Of a stretch of DNA of 64,000 bases, positions 16,794 through 26,235 are shown piece by piece. Under the pieces are notes generated by a model, which saw only the letters and a list, made by a program, of their open reading frames with translations, was not told the DNA's origin and made no database searches. This DNA is from B3-G11 sp036985855. GTDB lineage: Bacteria; Actinomycetota; Acidimicrobiia; Spongiisociales; UBA5794. The DNA is taken from assembly GCA_036985855.1 (NCBI GenBank), contig BTQL01000006.1:1-64000 (forward strand). Reading direction: 5' to 3'. The translations under genes and the position numbers were made by a program. Position 1 is the stretch's first letter; every line of letters starts with the position of its first letter.

Positions 16794-17642
16794 ATGACGA
16801 CGAACACCGACGAATCCCCTCTCCAGGCGCGGATGCTTGGGACGCTCTCCCCATCCCGCGCGAGCGATTTCAAGACATGCCCCCAGTTGTACAAGTTCAA
16901 GTCCATCGACAAGATCCCCACCGAGCCGACGGTGTATCAAGCCAGAGGAACGACCGTCCACCTTGCATTGGAACGTCTTTTCGGCGAACCCGCAGACAAG
17001 CGCACCCCGGAGCGTCTCTACGACCTGTTCAGGGAAGCGTGGACCGAGCTGAAACCGGTCGAGTACCCGGACCTCTTCGAATCTGTCGACAAAGAGCGCG
17101 CGTGGGGCGTTGAGAGCCTCAACATGCTTGCAACGTATTTCTCGATAGAGGATCCGTCATCCTTCGAGCCGAAGGCCCTCGAGATGGACCTGCTCGTCGA
17201 CGTCGACCACATGACGATCAGGGGAATCCTCGACCGAATGGAAGAAGTCATCGAAGTAGGGCCGGACGGACGCGAACGAACCGCCCTTGTCATCACCGAC
17301 TACAAGACGGGAAAGGCTCCCGGTGAGCAGTACGCGAACAAGGCGTTTTTCGCGCTCAAGATCTATGCCCTGTTGATACGTATCAGTCAGGGTGTCACTC
17401 CTACCCGGATCCGGCTCTTGTATCTCAATGGTCCAACCGAATACACGATGGAGATCACAGACGCACAACTCGACGCGATGGCAAAACAGCTTGCAGCCTT
17501 GTGGGGCGCCATCGAAAAGGCGATCACGACCGATACGTGGCCTGCCAAGACGTCGGCACTGTGCAACTGGTGCGATTTCAAGGACACGATATGTCCTGCA
17601 TGGGCTGACGAACGTGCGGCAACCCAAGATGCCGATGCCTGA
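16794..17642 (+). CDS. RecB-like PD-(D/E)XK nuclease, iron-sulfur type
   Basis: 282 residues. It begins with SPSRASDFKTCPQLYKFK (Cys 29) and has the nuclease core ITDYKTGK near 168. It ends with CNWCDFKDTICP near 256-267, giving the four-cysteine pattern of the iron-sulfur RecB/AddB/Cas4 nuclease group. GILDRM supplies the upstream catalytic acid. It lies directly before, and slightly overlaps, two helicase-nuclease genes that carry the same fold at their C-termini, so a shared role in DNA end processing is likely (inference). Confidence 0.88.
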   Translation: MTTNTDESPLQARMLGTLSPSRASDFKTCPQLYKFKSIDKIPTEPTVYQARGTTVHLALERLFGEPADKRTPERLYDLFREAWTELKPVEYPDLFESVDKERAWGVESLNMLATYFSIEDPSSFEPKALEMDLLVDVDHMTIRGILDRMEEVIEVGPDGRERTALVITDYKTGKAPGEQYANKAFFALKIYALLIRISQGVTPTRIRLLYLNGPTEYTMEITDAQLDAMAKQLAALWGAIEKAITTDTWPAKTSALCNWCDFKDTICPAWADERAATQDADA

Positions 17643-20571
17643 GACCACGTTACAACTCGAGACACGCATCGATCCACGGGATTGGGAGTCGCACAAAGAG
17701 CTCGCCGATAACCCTCAGATTGTCGTTGGTGGTCCGGGAACGGGGAAGACACAGTTCCTCTGTGATCGAGCGGCCCACGCCATCGACTCGGGTGCCGTCT
17801 CACCGCACGAAGTCATCGTCCTCACCTTCTCGAGACAAGGTGCCAACGACATCCGTGCAAGGTTGTTCGATGTCCTCGGTGCCGAGTCCTATCGCGTGAA
17901 CGTTTCGACCTACCACTCTCTCGCGATGCGTATCGTCGAAACGAACGCCACCACCCTCGGCTGGTCCGAGCCGCCCTCGGTACTCGCCGGGTCCGAACAG
18001 GAATACTTCATCCTTGATCTTCTCGCGGATGAACAACCAGATCGATGGCATGTCGCGTACCAGAAAATTCTCCACTCGAGCGTGATGGCGGCCGAGGTCA
18101 CCGACTTCATCCTGCGATGCCACGAACACCTGATCGGACCGGCGGATCTCGCCGGCCACGACAGGGACCAGTGGCGTGGGATACCCGAGTTCTTCGACCG
18201 GTACCTGCTCGCGCAGATCGAAGCAGGTCGGACGGACTACGGTCGGATCCTTGCTGATGCTGTGTCTGCCGTCGAGACGATTCCCGAAGTGGCCGCTCCA
18301 TACAAACTCGTGATCGCCGATGAATACCAGGACACCTCCCCCGCCCAATCACGACTCCTTGTCGGGCTGTCTGCGAACACGCTCAACCTCGTTGTGGCTG
18401 CAGATCCGTATCAGTCGATCTACTCGTTCCGGGGCACAGACATCTACAACGTCTTTACCTTCCCCCAGGACACCGAGTCGTCACTCGGCTCCCGGGCCGA
18501 GCGCATCGTATTGACCACGTCGTTCCGGGTTCCGTCCGAAATCCTGTCGTCGGCCGTCGCCGTCACGGCGAGAGAGCTCCCAGGGGGCGCCGGCAAGGTA
18601 CTCAGCACTCGCACCGGAGGGACAGTGCAAGCGCACATCTTCTCATTCGATGCGGAGGAGGCCGACTGGATCGCCGCCGACATCGAACACGTCCACCTTG
18701 CCGAAGGCGTTCCGCTCGAACAGATAGCGGTGTTTATGCGAACCGACTCGTCGTTCACGGATGAGCTCTCCCGGGCGCTCGAGCGAAGGGAGACCCCCCA
18801 CACGCACGAAGAGTCCCGGCTGGCAGATCAGCCGATCGTTCGTTTCGTCCGCGACCTGGTCACCGGCGCAACGTCGGATGAAGAAGCAGACGCGGCGATC
18901 AGACGGGTGCTTCAGAGCCCGTACATCGCTGTTTCGCCGGGTTCCATCACTGGTATGGATGCAAGGCGAGCGGCAGGTGACCGATGGGAACTGATCATCG
19001 AGTCCACCGTTCCAGATGGTGGACCGCTCGCCGCACTGCTCACCGACCCCACCTGGGCGACCGGCATGCCGGCGCCGGACGGGCTGTGGCACCTCTGGAG
19101 CACGCTCCCATGGCTCACAGCCATCGCCACTGACGACACACATATCGAAGACAGGAGAGCGTGGTCGGCATTCGCCCAGGCGCTCGACAGGCTCGGAAAA
19201 CGCGACGCTAACGCGACGCTGATCGACCACGAACGACTCGTCGGCCATTCAGACTTCGAAGCCGACCCACTCTTCGAATTCAGACTTGGGGAGCAACGTG
19301 GTGTCACCGTCACGACGCTGCACCGCTCGAAGGGCACGTCTTTCGATGTTGTGTATATCGCCCAGGCGAACGAGGGTACGTTCCCGGATCTGCGAGCGAC
19401 CGATTCCCTGCTCGGTTCAAGACACCTCAATCCCCATCTCCCCACCGATACTGCTTCATACAGGGCGTTCAGACTCGATGAGGAACGCCGCCTTGCCTAC
19501 ACCGCGATGACAAGGGCATCAGGGAGGGTCGTGTGGACCGCGACCGCTGCCCTGGACCCGGACGGGACTCGTCCGAGCCGATTCATGCCGCTCGTCGCGT
19601 CACTCACGGCTTCGGATCACGATACGACACCGCTGACGCACCGATCCTTCGAAGCGATGCTCCGGCGCACTCTCGGCGACCCCGAGTCGCTCGACGCTGA
19701 CAGGCTTGCAGCCTCAGCCATATTGGCCACAGGACCCGAGCACGGGCTCGGTGAGCCGCTTGAACGGTTCGGGACGAAACAGCACGGCCCGGATGGGGAC
19801 CTGGTCCCTGAGAAACTGCGAATGTCACCGAGCCAGGCAAACAGCTTTCTCAATTGCCCGAGAAGGTACGCCGTTGATCGGTATCTCATGACGCAGTCAG
19901 AGGAAACGAGCTACATGCGTTTCGGTTCCCTCATCCACAAGGTCCTCGAGGATGCAGAGCGTGACGCCTCAGAGGACGGGCGTGAGCGCGCGACCGCCAA
20001 GGATGCGATCGGCTGGCTTGACCGCGTATGGGACGAATACGGGTTCGGCGATGACGCCGTTGGGAGGGCATGGAGACGAAGAGCCGTTGGAATGCTCAAC
20101 GACGTCTATCGGCTGTGGCCTTCATCCGCACGACCCGTCGGCTTCGAAACGGATCTCACCCTGACGGTCGACGGCACACCGTGGTTCGGTAGGGCAGATC
20201 GGATCGAGGCGAAGGGATCAAGTGTCTTTGTGGTCGATTACAAGACGGGAAACCCGGTCACAAAGGCCGAAGCTGCGCAGTCGATCCAGCTCGGCTACTA
20301 CGCGATGGCTGCTTCTGAGCATCCCGAGATCAGCCAACATGGTGAGGTCTCGGGAGCCGAGTTCTGGTATCCGAAGATCACGAACAAGAACTCCATCGGA
20401 ACACGTGCCTTTGATCTGGCGAACCTCGATCTGGTCAGAGAGCAGATGGTTGAGGTGACGAACGCTATACGGGCCGAGCAGTTCACTCCAACACCGGGTC
20501 CCCAGTGTCAGTCCTGTCCGGTGGAACTCGTGTGTCCGGCACGGCTCGCCGGCGAGGAGGCGTTCGCATGA
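17629..20571 (+). CDS. AdnA-like UvrD-family helicase with C-terminal nuclease
   Basis: 980 residues from ATG 17629; ATG 17635 is an equal alternative, and both overlap the preceding gene. Walker A is VVGGPGTGKT near 32-41, motif II DEYQD near 230, then YSFRGTD, VTTLHRSKG and LAYTAMTRA. The C-terminal third is a RecB-type nuclease: FLNCPRRY near 742, VVDYKTGN near 868 and CQSCPVELVCPA near 959, the iron-sulfur cluster set. AdnAB is the actinobacterial counterpart of RecBCD/AddAB, resecting double-strand ends. The ATGA overlap with the next gene supports a heterodimer. Both subunits here keep an intact Walker A and DEYQD. Confidence 0.88.
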   Translation: MPMPETTLQLETRIDPRDWESHKELADNPQIVVGGPGTGKTQFLCDRAAHAIDSGAVSPHEVIVLTFSRQGANDIRARLFDVLGAESYRVNVSTYHSLAMRIVETNATTLGWSEPPSVLAGSEQEYFILDLLADEQPDRWHVAYQKILHSSVMAAEVTDFILRCHEHLIGPADLAGHDRDQWRGIPEFFDRYLLAQIEAGRTDYGRILADAVSAVETIPEVAAPYKLVIADEYQDTSPAQSRLLVGLSANTLNLVVAADPYQSIYSFRGTDIYNVFTFPQDTESSLGSRAERIVLTTSFRVPSEILSSAVAVTARELPGGAGKVLSTRTGGTVQAHIFSFDAEEADWIAADIEHVHLAEGVPLEQIAVFMRTDSSFTDELSRALERRETPHTHEESRLADQPIVRFVRDLVTGATSDEEADAAIRRVLQSPYIAVSPGSITGMDARRAAGDRWELIIESTVPDGGPLAALLTDPTWATGMPAPDGLWHLWSTLPWLTAIATDDTHIEDRRAWSAFAQALDRLGKRDANATLIDHERLVGHSDFEADPLFEFRLGEQRGVTVTTLHRSKGTSFDVVYIAQANEGTFPDLRATDSLLGSRHLNPHLPTDTASYRAFRLDEERRLAYTAMTRASGRVVWTATAALDPDGTRPSRFMPLVASLTASDHDTTPLTHRSFEAMLRRTLGDPESLDADRLAASAILATGPEHGLGEPLERFGTKQHGPDGDLVPEKLRMSPSQANSFLNCPRRYAVDRYLMTQSEETSYMRFGSLIHKVLEDAERDASEDGRERATAKDAIGWLDRVWDEYGFGDDAVGRAWRRRAVGMLNDVYRLWPSSARPVGFETDLTLTVDGTPWFGRADRIEAKGSSVFVVDYKTGNPVTKAEAAQSIQLGYYAMAASEHPEISQHGEVSGAEFWYPKITNKNSIGTRAFDLANLDLVREQMVEVTNAIRAEQFTPTPGPQCQSCPVELVCPARLAGEEAFA

Positions 20572-23500
20572 TCCAGGAGTTTCGTGCGACCGATGAACAG
20601 CGTCTCATCATCTCGTACCCGGCGGAGCCGCTCCGTGTGGCAGCGGGTGCAGGCACGGGCAAGACGACGACGATCGTGGAGCGAATCGCCCACCTCGTGC
20701 GCCGGGGTCTCGATCCGGCGAGGATCCTCGGTGTCACGTTCACCAACAAAGCAGCGGATGAGCTCAACAGACGAGTCCTCGCCGCTCTCGGACTCGTGGA
20801 CGCAGACCGCGTTCCCGAGGTATCGACGTATCACGGTTTCGCAGCCTCGATACTCGACGAGTTCGGTGTCTACGTCGGATACAACCGTTCATCGATGCTC
20901 ATGGACGAGGGCCACCGTTCCGAGCTCGCCGGTCGGGTGCTGCGAGACGTGGGAACGTCGGATCTGGACCTCACGTCCCTGCCCACCCGCCGCAGAGAGC
21001 TGCTCGATCTCGCGGCAACGATGACGGATAACCTGCTCAATACCGAAGAGATCAGAAGTTTCGCACCATCGGGCCCGCACGGTTGCGAAACCTTCGTGGT
21101 CCCGGAAGTCTGGTTGAAGAGGCTCGCGTTGACCGACGCAGTCGAGCTGTACGAAGCCGAGAAACGAAGGCTCGGCCTCATGGAATATGGGGATCTGATC
21201 CGTCTCGCGGTACGGGTCGTTCTGAACGCACCCGAGACGGCAGCTGAGATCGCTTCGCGATACGACGCCGTCGTTCTCGACGAATACCAGGACACCGATC
21301 CGGCCCAGCGACGACTGCTCACCACACTCTTCTCCACGAAGGTACCCGTCGTGGCGGTCGGTGACACGGACCAGACGATCTACGAGTGGCGCGGTGCCTC
21401 GGCAGAGAACTTCTCCGCCTTCCCCCTCGACTTTCCCCGGAGCGACGGATCCGGCACAGAGACGCTTCCTCTCAGTGTGAACCGACGTTCGGACAGGCTC
21501 ATCCTCGATCTTGCCAACGGAATTCATGACGAACTGCCCCATGTCGATGGTGCGCTCCCTCTCACACCTGTCGATGACGCCAGGTCTGGAGAGGTGATCA
21601 CCGGCTGGTTCGGTAGAGAGGATGCTGAGGCGGAATGGATCGCGACGACCATCGAACACGAACACGAATCGGGTACCGCCTGGAGCGATGTCGCCGTACT
21701 GTGCAGAAAACGTTCGCATTTCAAACCGATCATCGATGCACTCAAGACACAGGAGATCCCGTTCTCCGTCGCATCGATGGGACAACTCCTCGAAGTGGCT
21801 GAGATCGCAGACCTGCTCGCCTGGCTCAGGATCATCGACGACCCGAGCGACGAGATCTCTCTCCTGCGCATCTGGATGGGCGGACGATTCAGACTCGGCA
21901 TGACATCGGTCGCGAGACTCCGTCGGTGGTGCAAACATGAACAAGGACGCACTCTGTTCGACGCTGCGATCAACCACAGAGAAGTGCCAGACCTCACGCA
22001 GGAAGCGAGCTGGCGGATCGCGACATTCCTTGCTCTCCATCGGAAACTCGCAGGCGACAGCCAGGTCTCACCGGTACCCGTCATAGTCGACGATGTCATC
22101 GACGAGCTCGGATTCTGGGACGAGGTTGCAGCCCTTGAACAGGGTCCGGGGCTCACGACGAAACTCAACCTGGGGAAGTTCACGGATCTCGCACAACGGT
22201 GGCGCCCGATAGAAGGCTCACCGACCCTGAGCGGGTTCCTGCGGTACCTCACGGCGCTCGACGAATCAGGAAGGGCAGACGAGCTCGCTGCCGCTAGGCC
22301 CATTCAGTCAGACGCCGTCTCCGTCATGACCGTTCACGCCGCGAAGGGTCTCGAATGGGCCCACGTGTATGTCCCCGCGGTCGCGGATCAAGTGTTCCCT
22401 GCCCGGGCGATGGCCTTCGACAACCCCGACCACCTGGCCCAGATGCTGCCCTACGAGCTCAGGCTCAACAGCGACATCCACGCTTCGGCAGCAGCGGTGA
22501 CCGGCGGGGAGCGCAAACAGATCCTGAAGGCAAGGCACCTCGACCAGGAATGGCGGCTCGCGTATGTAGCTGTGACGAGGGCAGCGACACGCATCGTCCT
22601 GACCGGTCACGCGTGGGACGGAGGCATCAAGAAGCCACGTACTCCTTCTGCCCTGTGGCACATGGCGCATGACCTCGATGGCTCCACCGAAGGCCCCATG
22701 GAGACCGTGTCGGAGACGCGACCAGAAACCTCCCCATTCGTTGCACCCGTCACTCCACCTGATCCGCTCTTCGCAGAAGGCCCTGCCGCGGCCCTCAGAC
22801 GAACCGTTCAAGAACCAGCCTGGATCGCCGAGCAGTATCCCGAGCTCGCCGCAGCGGTGAGGGAGAGGGTCGCACAGCTCGAGCTCGCTATCGATGACCT
22901 TGCGGAGCCCGCCGCAGTGGAACCGCCGCGTCGGTTCGCTGCTTCGGTAACGAACCTCGTGAACCTTGCATCGTGTGCCCAGAGGTTCAAGTGGATCCAC
23001 CACGACCGGCTCCCGCAGAAGCCGCGTAGGTCCGCTGTGCTCGGTACGGCCTTCCATCGACGGATCGAATTGCACAACCTTGGAGTGATCGCATTCGAGG
23101 ATCCCGCCCCTGAGACATATGACGCCGACACAGACCCGGCCGATCAACCGGACCGATCCACGGATCCGTGGCGACTGTTCCGTGCATCTCGCTATTGGAA
23201 AATGACGCCGAAACATGCGGAGGCACCGTTCGAGATCTCTGTGGGTGAAGGTTCGATCCGCGGCAAGGTTGACGCCATCTACGAACAGGAAGCCGGGGGT
23301 TGGGAGATCGTCGACTACAAGTCGGGCTACCACCGCGACGATCCCGCACGCAAGGTTCAGTTGGAGGCGTACGCCATTGCGGCCGCGGATGGTGCGCTGT
23401 CCGCAACACCGCCTGAGTCGATCGATGTCACCTTTGCATACTTCGGAGGCGACGAGCTCACCGAAGTCACAGACACCGTTGACGAGCAGTGGCTCGATCG

Positions 23501-23645
23501 CGCCCGCGAACACGTCGCAGGCCTTGTCGATCTCGGCATAAACGGTCCGTTCGATCCGCAACCTTCACCGGACTGCCGCTGGTGCGATTTCCTCCACCTC
23601 TGCCCGGCCGGGCAACGAGCGGTCAAGGAATCTCAGACAACTTGA
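20568..23645 (+). CDS. AdnB-like UvrD-family helicase with C-terminal nuclease
   Basis: 1025 residues from ATG 20568, which overlaps the upstream stop as ATGA. Helicase motifs: AGAGTGKTTTI near 24, GVTFTNKAADEL (Ia), LDEYQDTDPAQ near 237, IYEWRGA (III), SVMTVHAAKGLEW (V) and WRLAYVAVTRA (VI). The nuclease domain has CAQRFKWIHH near 803, EIVDYKSG near 914 and CRWCDFLHLCPAG near 1002. It is probably the translocating partner of the upstream protein. The last 13 bp overlap the convergent dtd gene. Confidence 0.88.
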   Translation: MIQEFRATDEQRLIISYPAEPLRVAAGAGTGKTTTIVERIAHLVRRGLDPARILGVTFTNKAADELNRRVLAALGLVDADRVPEVSTYHGFAASILDEFGVYVGYNRSSMLMDEGHRSELAGRVLRDVGTSDLDLTSLPTRRRELLDLAATMTDNLLNTEEIRSFAPSGPHGCETFVVPEVWLKRLALTDAVELYEAEKRRLGLMEYGDLIRLAVRVVLNAPETAAEIASRYDAVVLDEYQDTDPAQRRLLTTLFSTKVPVVAVGDTDQTIYEWRGASAENFSAFPLDFPRSDGSGTETLPLSVNRRSDRLILDLANGIHDELPHVDGALPLTPVDDARSGEVITGWFGREDAEAEWIATTIEHEHESGTAWSDVAVLCRKRSHFKPIIDALKTQEIPFSVASMGQLLEVAEIADLLAWLRIIDDPSDEISLLRIWMGGRFRLGMTSVARLRRWCKHEQGRTLFDAAINHREVPDLTQEASWRIATFLALHRKLAGDSQVSPVPVIVDDVIDELGFWDEVAALEQGPGLTTKLNLGKFTDLAQRWRPIEGSPTLSGFLRYLTALDESGRADELAAARPIQSDAVSVMTVHAAKGLEWAHVYVPAVADQVFPARAMAFDNPDHLAQMLPYELRLNSDIHASAAAVTGGERKQILKARHLDQEWRLAYVAVTRAATRIVLTGHAWDGGIKKPRTPSALWHMAHDLDGSTEGPMETVSETRPETSPFVAPVTPPDPLFAEGPAAALRRTVQEPAWIAEQYPELAAAVRERVAQLELAIDDLAEPAAVEPPRRFAASVTNLVNLASCAQRFKWIHHDRLPQKPRRSAVLGTAFHRRIELHNLGVIAFEDPAPETYDADTDPADQPDRSTDPWRLFRASRYWKMTPKHAEAPFEISVGEGSIRGKVDAIYEQEAGGWEIVDYKSGYHRDDPARKVQLEAYAIAAADGALSATPPESIDVTFAYFGGDELTEVTDTVDEQWLDRAREHVAGLVDLGINGPFDPQPSPDCRWCDFLHLCPAGQRAVKESQTT

Positions 23646-24088
23646 CCGTCGACGGTGTCCAGAACGATCGTCACAGGCCCATCGTTTACAAGCTCGACCT
23701 CCATGTGCGCGCCGAACGCGCCTTCGGCAACATTGACTCCGTGCTGTCTCAGTCCCCGGCAGACCGCATCGATGAGCGCAGCGGCGTCCTCGGGTTGCGC
23801 GGCATTCGTGAAGGACGGGCGTCTCCCCCTGCGAACGTTTCCTTGCAGCGTGAACTGGCTCACCACAAGGACGCTGCCCTCGATGTCGACCACCGACGTG
23901 TTCATCTTGTTCGCATCGTCCCCGAACACTCGCAGGCCTGCGACCTTGTGCACGACCGCGTCGACATCGGCGATGGCATCACCAACGGCGACACCGACAA
24001 GGAGTAGCAGACCCTGGCCTATCTCACCGACGATTGCCCCGTCAACGATCACACGAGCCTCTGAAACCCTCTGGATGACCGTTCGCAC
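23633..24088 (-). CDS. dtd: D-aminoacyl-tRNA deacylase
   Basis: A 151-residue enzyme that removes D-amino acids (and glycine from tRNA-Ala) mischarged onto tRNA. The GTG start at 24088 gives VRTVIQRVSEARVIVDG, the family N-terminus. SQFTLQGNVRRGRRPSFTNAA contains the SQFTL motif, and FGAHMEVELVNDGPVTIVLD contains the GxMxVxxxNDGPVT-like cross-subunit Gly-Pro motif. The length is typical. Confidence 0.95.
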   Translation of the reverse strand: MRTVIQRVSEARVIVDGAIVGEIGQGLLLLVGVAVGDAIADVDAVVHKVAGLRVFGDDANKMNTSVVDIEGSVLVVSQFTLQGNVRRGRRPSFTNAAQPEDAAALIDAVCRGLRQHGVNVAEGAFGAHMEVELVNDGPVTIVLDTVDGQVV

Positions 24089-24139
24089 TGCATCTCCACG
24101 GTTGTCTGGAAAGCCGAACCTACACTCGCTGCGATGATT

Positions 24140-24161
24140 CGGTCGGTCCTCACGCCGACCG
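24140..24161 (-). terminator. GC-rich hairpin downstream of the racemase gene
   Basis: CGGTCGG (24140-24146) and CCGACCG (24155-24161) form a 7-bp stem with an 8-base loop, 57 bp beyond the end of the leftward four-gene unit. There is no T-tract, so termination is only possible. Confidence 0.4.
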
Positions 24162-24217
24162 GACGACCCGGGTGACATGCTGACCGTCTCGATCGTTCGC
24201 ACCCACCAGTCGGTTCG

Positions 24218-25312
24218 TCAACGCACCGCGATAACGCATGCCGCGACCAGTTCGTCCAACCGATCTCCGGCTATTCCGGCGTCGGACAACACCACACGAG
24301 CGGCTCCCGCGGCGGGATCCTCCGCCTCTGGATGTTTCGGTCTCGCTTGATTCTGCAAATGCATCGGGGCTTCTGATATCCGGAGTATCGGAGTGACGCA
24401 GGCATCCGTGCCGTCAAAGACACGTTGCCAGTGGTCCGAGTCCTCGGATGCGAAGACGGCTGAGAACCGAGCGCTGAGGTCGAGCCAATTCGCGGGATCG
24501 AACCGATTCGGCAGCTCGTCCTCGACGATGCCGAGGCCCGAAACGAACGCTGTGTAGAAAGCTGGTTCAAGGGCGCCAACGGCCATGAATCGGTCGTCCG
24601 ATGTTCGGTAGGTCCGGTAGAACGGTGCTCCCCCGTCGAGCATGTTCGAAGAACGTTGCTCGACCCACATACCGACTCCAGCGATGTCCCGGATGGGCTC
24701 CATGAGCGACGTCACGCCGTCGATCATGGCGACATCGATGACCCGACCTCGCCCCGTCCTGCTTCGCTCCACGAGTGCGGAGAGGATTCCGACCACAGCG
24801 AACATCGAGCCACCCGCGTAGTCACCGAGCAGGTTGAGCGGCGGAATAGGTTGGTTCTGCCCGCCGATCGCCGCGAGGGCACCGGTGAGGCCGATGTAGT
24901 TGATATCGTGACCGGCCATATCAGCGTACGGACCATCCTGACCCCACCCCGTCAGCCGCGCATATATGAGCCCTCGATTCGATTCCTCGAATCGCTCGGG
25001 GCCGACGCCGAGACGCTCGGCTACGCCCGGCCTGAAACCTTCGAGCACTACGTCGGCAGTGTTGATCAGCGATCGGGCGACCTCCTGGCCTTCATCGGAC
25101 TTGAGGTCGATCGGGATCGTTGTGCGGCCCCGCACGCCGAGGTTCGCAAGCCCATCGGGCAAGGCACCGCTTCGACCGGACAGCCGATCGATCCGTACGA
25201 TCTCGCATCCGAGGTCGGCGAGCATCGTGCATGCAAACGGCCCTGGTCCTATGCCGGCCAGCTCGATGACACGGTGACCTACCAGGGGACCAGCGGCCCT
25301 GCCGTTGGTCAC
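24218..25312 (-). CDS. Alpha-methylacyl-CoA racemase (CaiB/BaiF family III)
   Basis: 364 residues from a GTG whose TG overlaps the upstream stop (GTGA). VIELAGIGPGPFACTMLADLG, the catalytic region GHDINYIGLTGALAAIGG (His), NLLGDYAGG (Asp) and GGAPFYRTYRTSDDRFMAVGALEPAFY (Glu) match the racemase subgroup rather than CoA transferases. It would interconvert 2R- and 2S-methylacyl-CoA in degradation of branched lipids or sterol side chains. Sharing an operon with ribose and nucleoside genes is unexpected. Confidence 0.88.
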   Translation of the reverse strand: MTNGRAAGPLVGHRVIELAGIGPGPFACTMLADLGCEIVRIDRLSGRSGALPDGLANLGVRGRTTIPIDLKSDEGQEVARSLINTADVVLEGFRPGVAERLGVGPERFEESNRGLIYARLTGWGQDGPYADMAGHDINYIGLTGALAAIGGQNQPIPPLNLLGDYAGGSMFAVVGILSALVERSRTGRGRVIDVAMIDGVTSLMEPIRDIAGVGMWVEQRSSNMLDGGAPFYRTYRTSDDRFMAVGALEPAFYTAFVSGLGIVEDELPNRFDPANWLDLSARFSAVFASEDSDHWQRVFDGTDACVTPILRISEAPMHLQNQARPKHPEAEDPAAGAARVVLSDAGIAGDRLDELVAACVIAVR

Positions 25313-26235
25313 AGTGACCCGACCCGGCTGATGACAAGCTGGAAGAACCGATCGGCATCGACATCCGTCATGACCATCGCGTTGGGCTCCTGGCCATCCA
25401 CCTCGTACGTATTGCCCATCGATGTTTCGTTCACGTGGTCGACAGCCACATGTGCGGCATGGCCGCTGAACAGGGTTGGATCGACCAGGTACGCGACCGC
25501 ACACGGATCGTGCAACGGTGCGCCAGGCATGTCGAACTTGTCAACGTCGTACCGCTCGTAGAACCGCAACATACCCACTGCCGCCGAAGAGATCGGCGTC
25601 CCGAACCGTTCGAGCGCTTCAACGTGTCTGGGAAGCATCAACGCCTTGTGCGTGACATCGAGAGGAAATACCGTGATGGGCGCCCCCGACGTGAATACGA
25701 CGTGGGCGGCGTGCGGATCGACGTAGGCATTGAACTCGGCCAACTCTGTCGTGTTTCCTCCTTCGTCGAATGCGCCACCCATCCAGACGATCTCTCTGAT
25801 CTTGGAAACGATCGATGGTTCCTTGACGATCGCCATGCCGATGTTGGTCAAAGGCCCGATCGGGCACAGCGTGACAGAACCATCGTCCGAAGCCAGGCAG
25901 CGATCGATGAGCGCATCGACAGCGTGTTGCGGCTCGGGCCCGACAGAAGATGTTGGGAGCTCTGCGCCATCGACACCGGTTGCGCCGTGAACGTGTTCGG
26001 CGGTGACGAGGTGCCGCAGCATCGGACGTTCACACCCGCGGTAGACGGGCACGTCCTCGCGACCTGCAAGTGCGAGCAGACCGAGCGAGTTGTTCGTGAC
26101 GAGTGGCTGAGGGACGTTGCCTGCGACGGTCGTCACAGCATCAAGTTGCAACTCGTCTGATCCGAGCGCGAGCAGCAGAGCAATGGCATCGTCCTGGCCC
26201 GGGTCGGTATCAAGGATGAGCGTTCGTCTCGTCAC
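25309..26235 (-). CDS. Inosine/uridine-preferring nucleoside hydrolase
   Basis: A 308-residue enzyme splitting ribonucleosides into base and ribose. The GTG start at 26235 overlaps the rbsK stop (GTGA) and gives VTRRTLILDTDPGQDDAIALLLAL, with the calcium-binding DTDPGxDD motif near residue 9. CPIGPLTNIGMA, VWMGGAFDEGGNTTELAEFNAYVDPHA and AYLVDPTLF are further family blocks. There is no signal peptide, so it is cytoplasmic. Its product, ribose, would be the substrate of the upstream ribokinase. Confidence 0.93.
   Translation of the reverse strand: MTRRTLILDTDPGQDDAIALLLALGSDELQLDAVTTVAGNVPQPLVTNNSLGLLALAGREDVPVYRGCERPMLRHLVTAEHVHGATGVDGAELPTSSVGPEPQHAVDALIDRCLASDDGSVTLCPIGPLTNIGMAIVKEPSIVSKIREIVWMGGAFDEGGNTTELAEFNAYVDPHAAHVVFTSGAPITVFPLDVTHKALMLPRHVEALERFGTPISSAAVGMLRFYERYDVDKFDMPGAPLHDPCAVAYLVDPTLFSGHAAHVAVDHVNETSMGNTYEVDGQEPNAMVMTDVDADRFFQLVISRVGSL

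Noticed and set aside
15534..17113. Several open frames of 100-270 residues across the gap at 15.6-16.8 kb
   Set aside because: Composition is Arg/Ser/Pro-rich with no recognisable domain, frames overlap on both strands, and the sequence is better explained by RNA hairpins.
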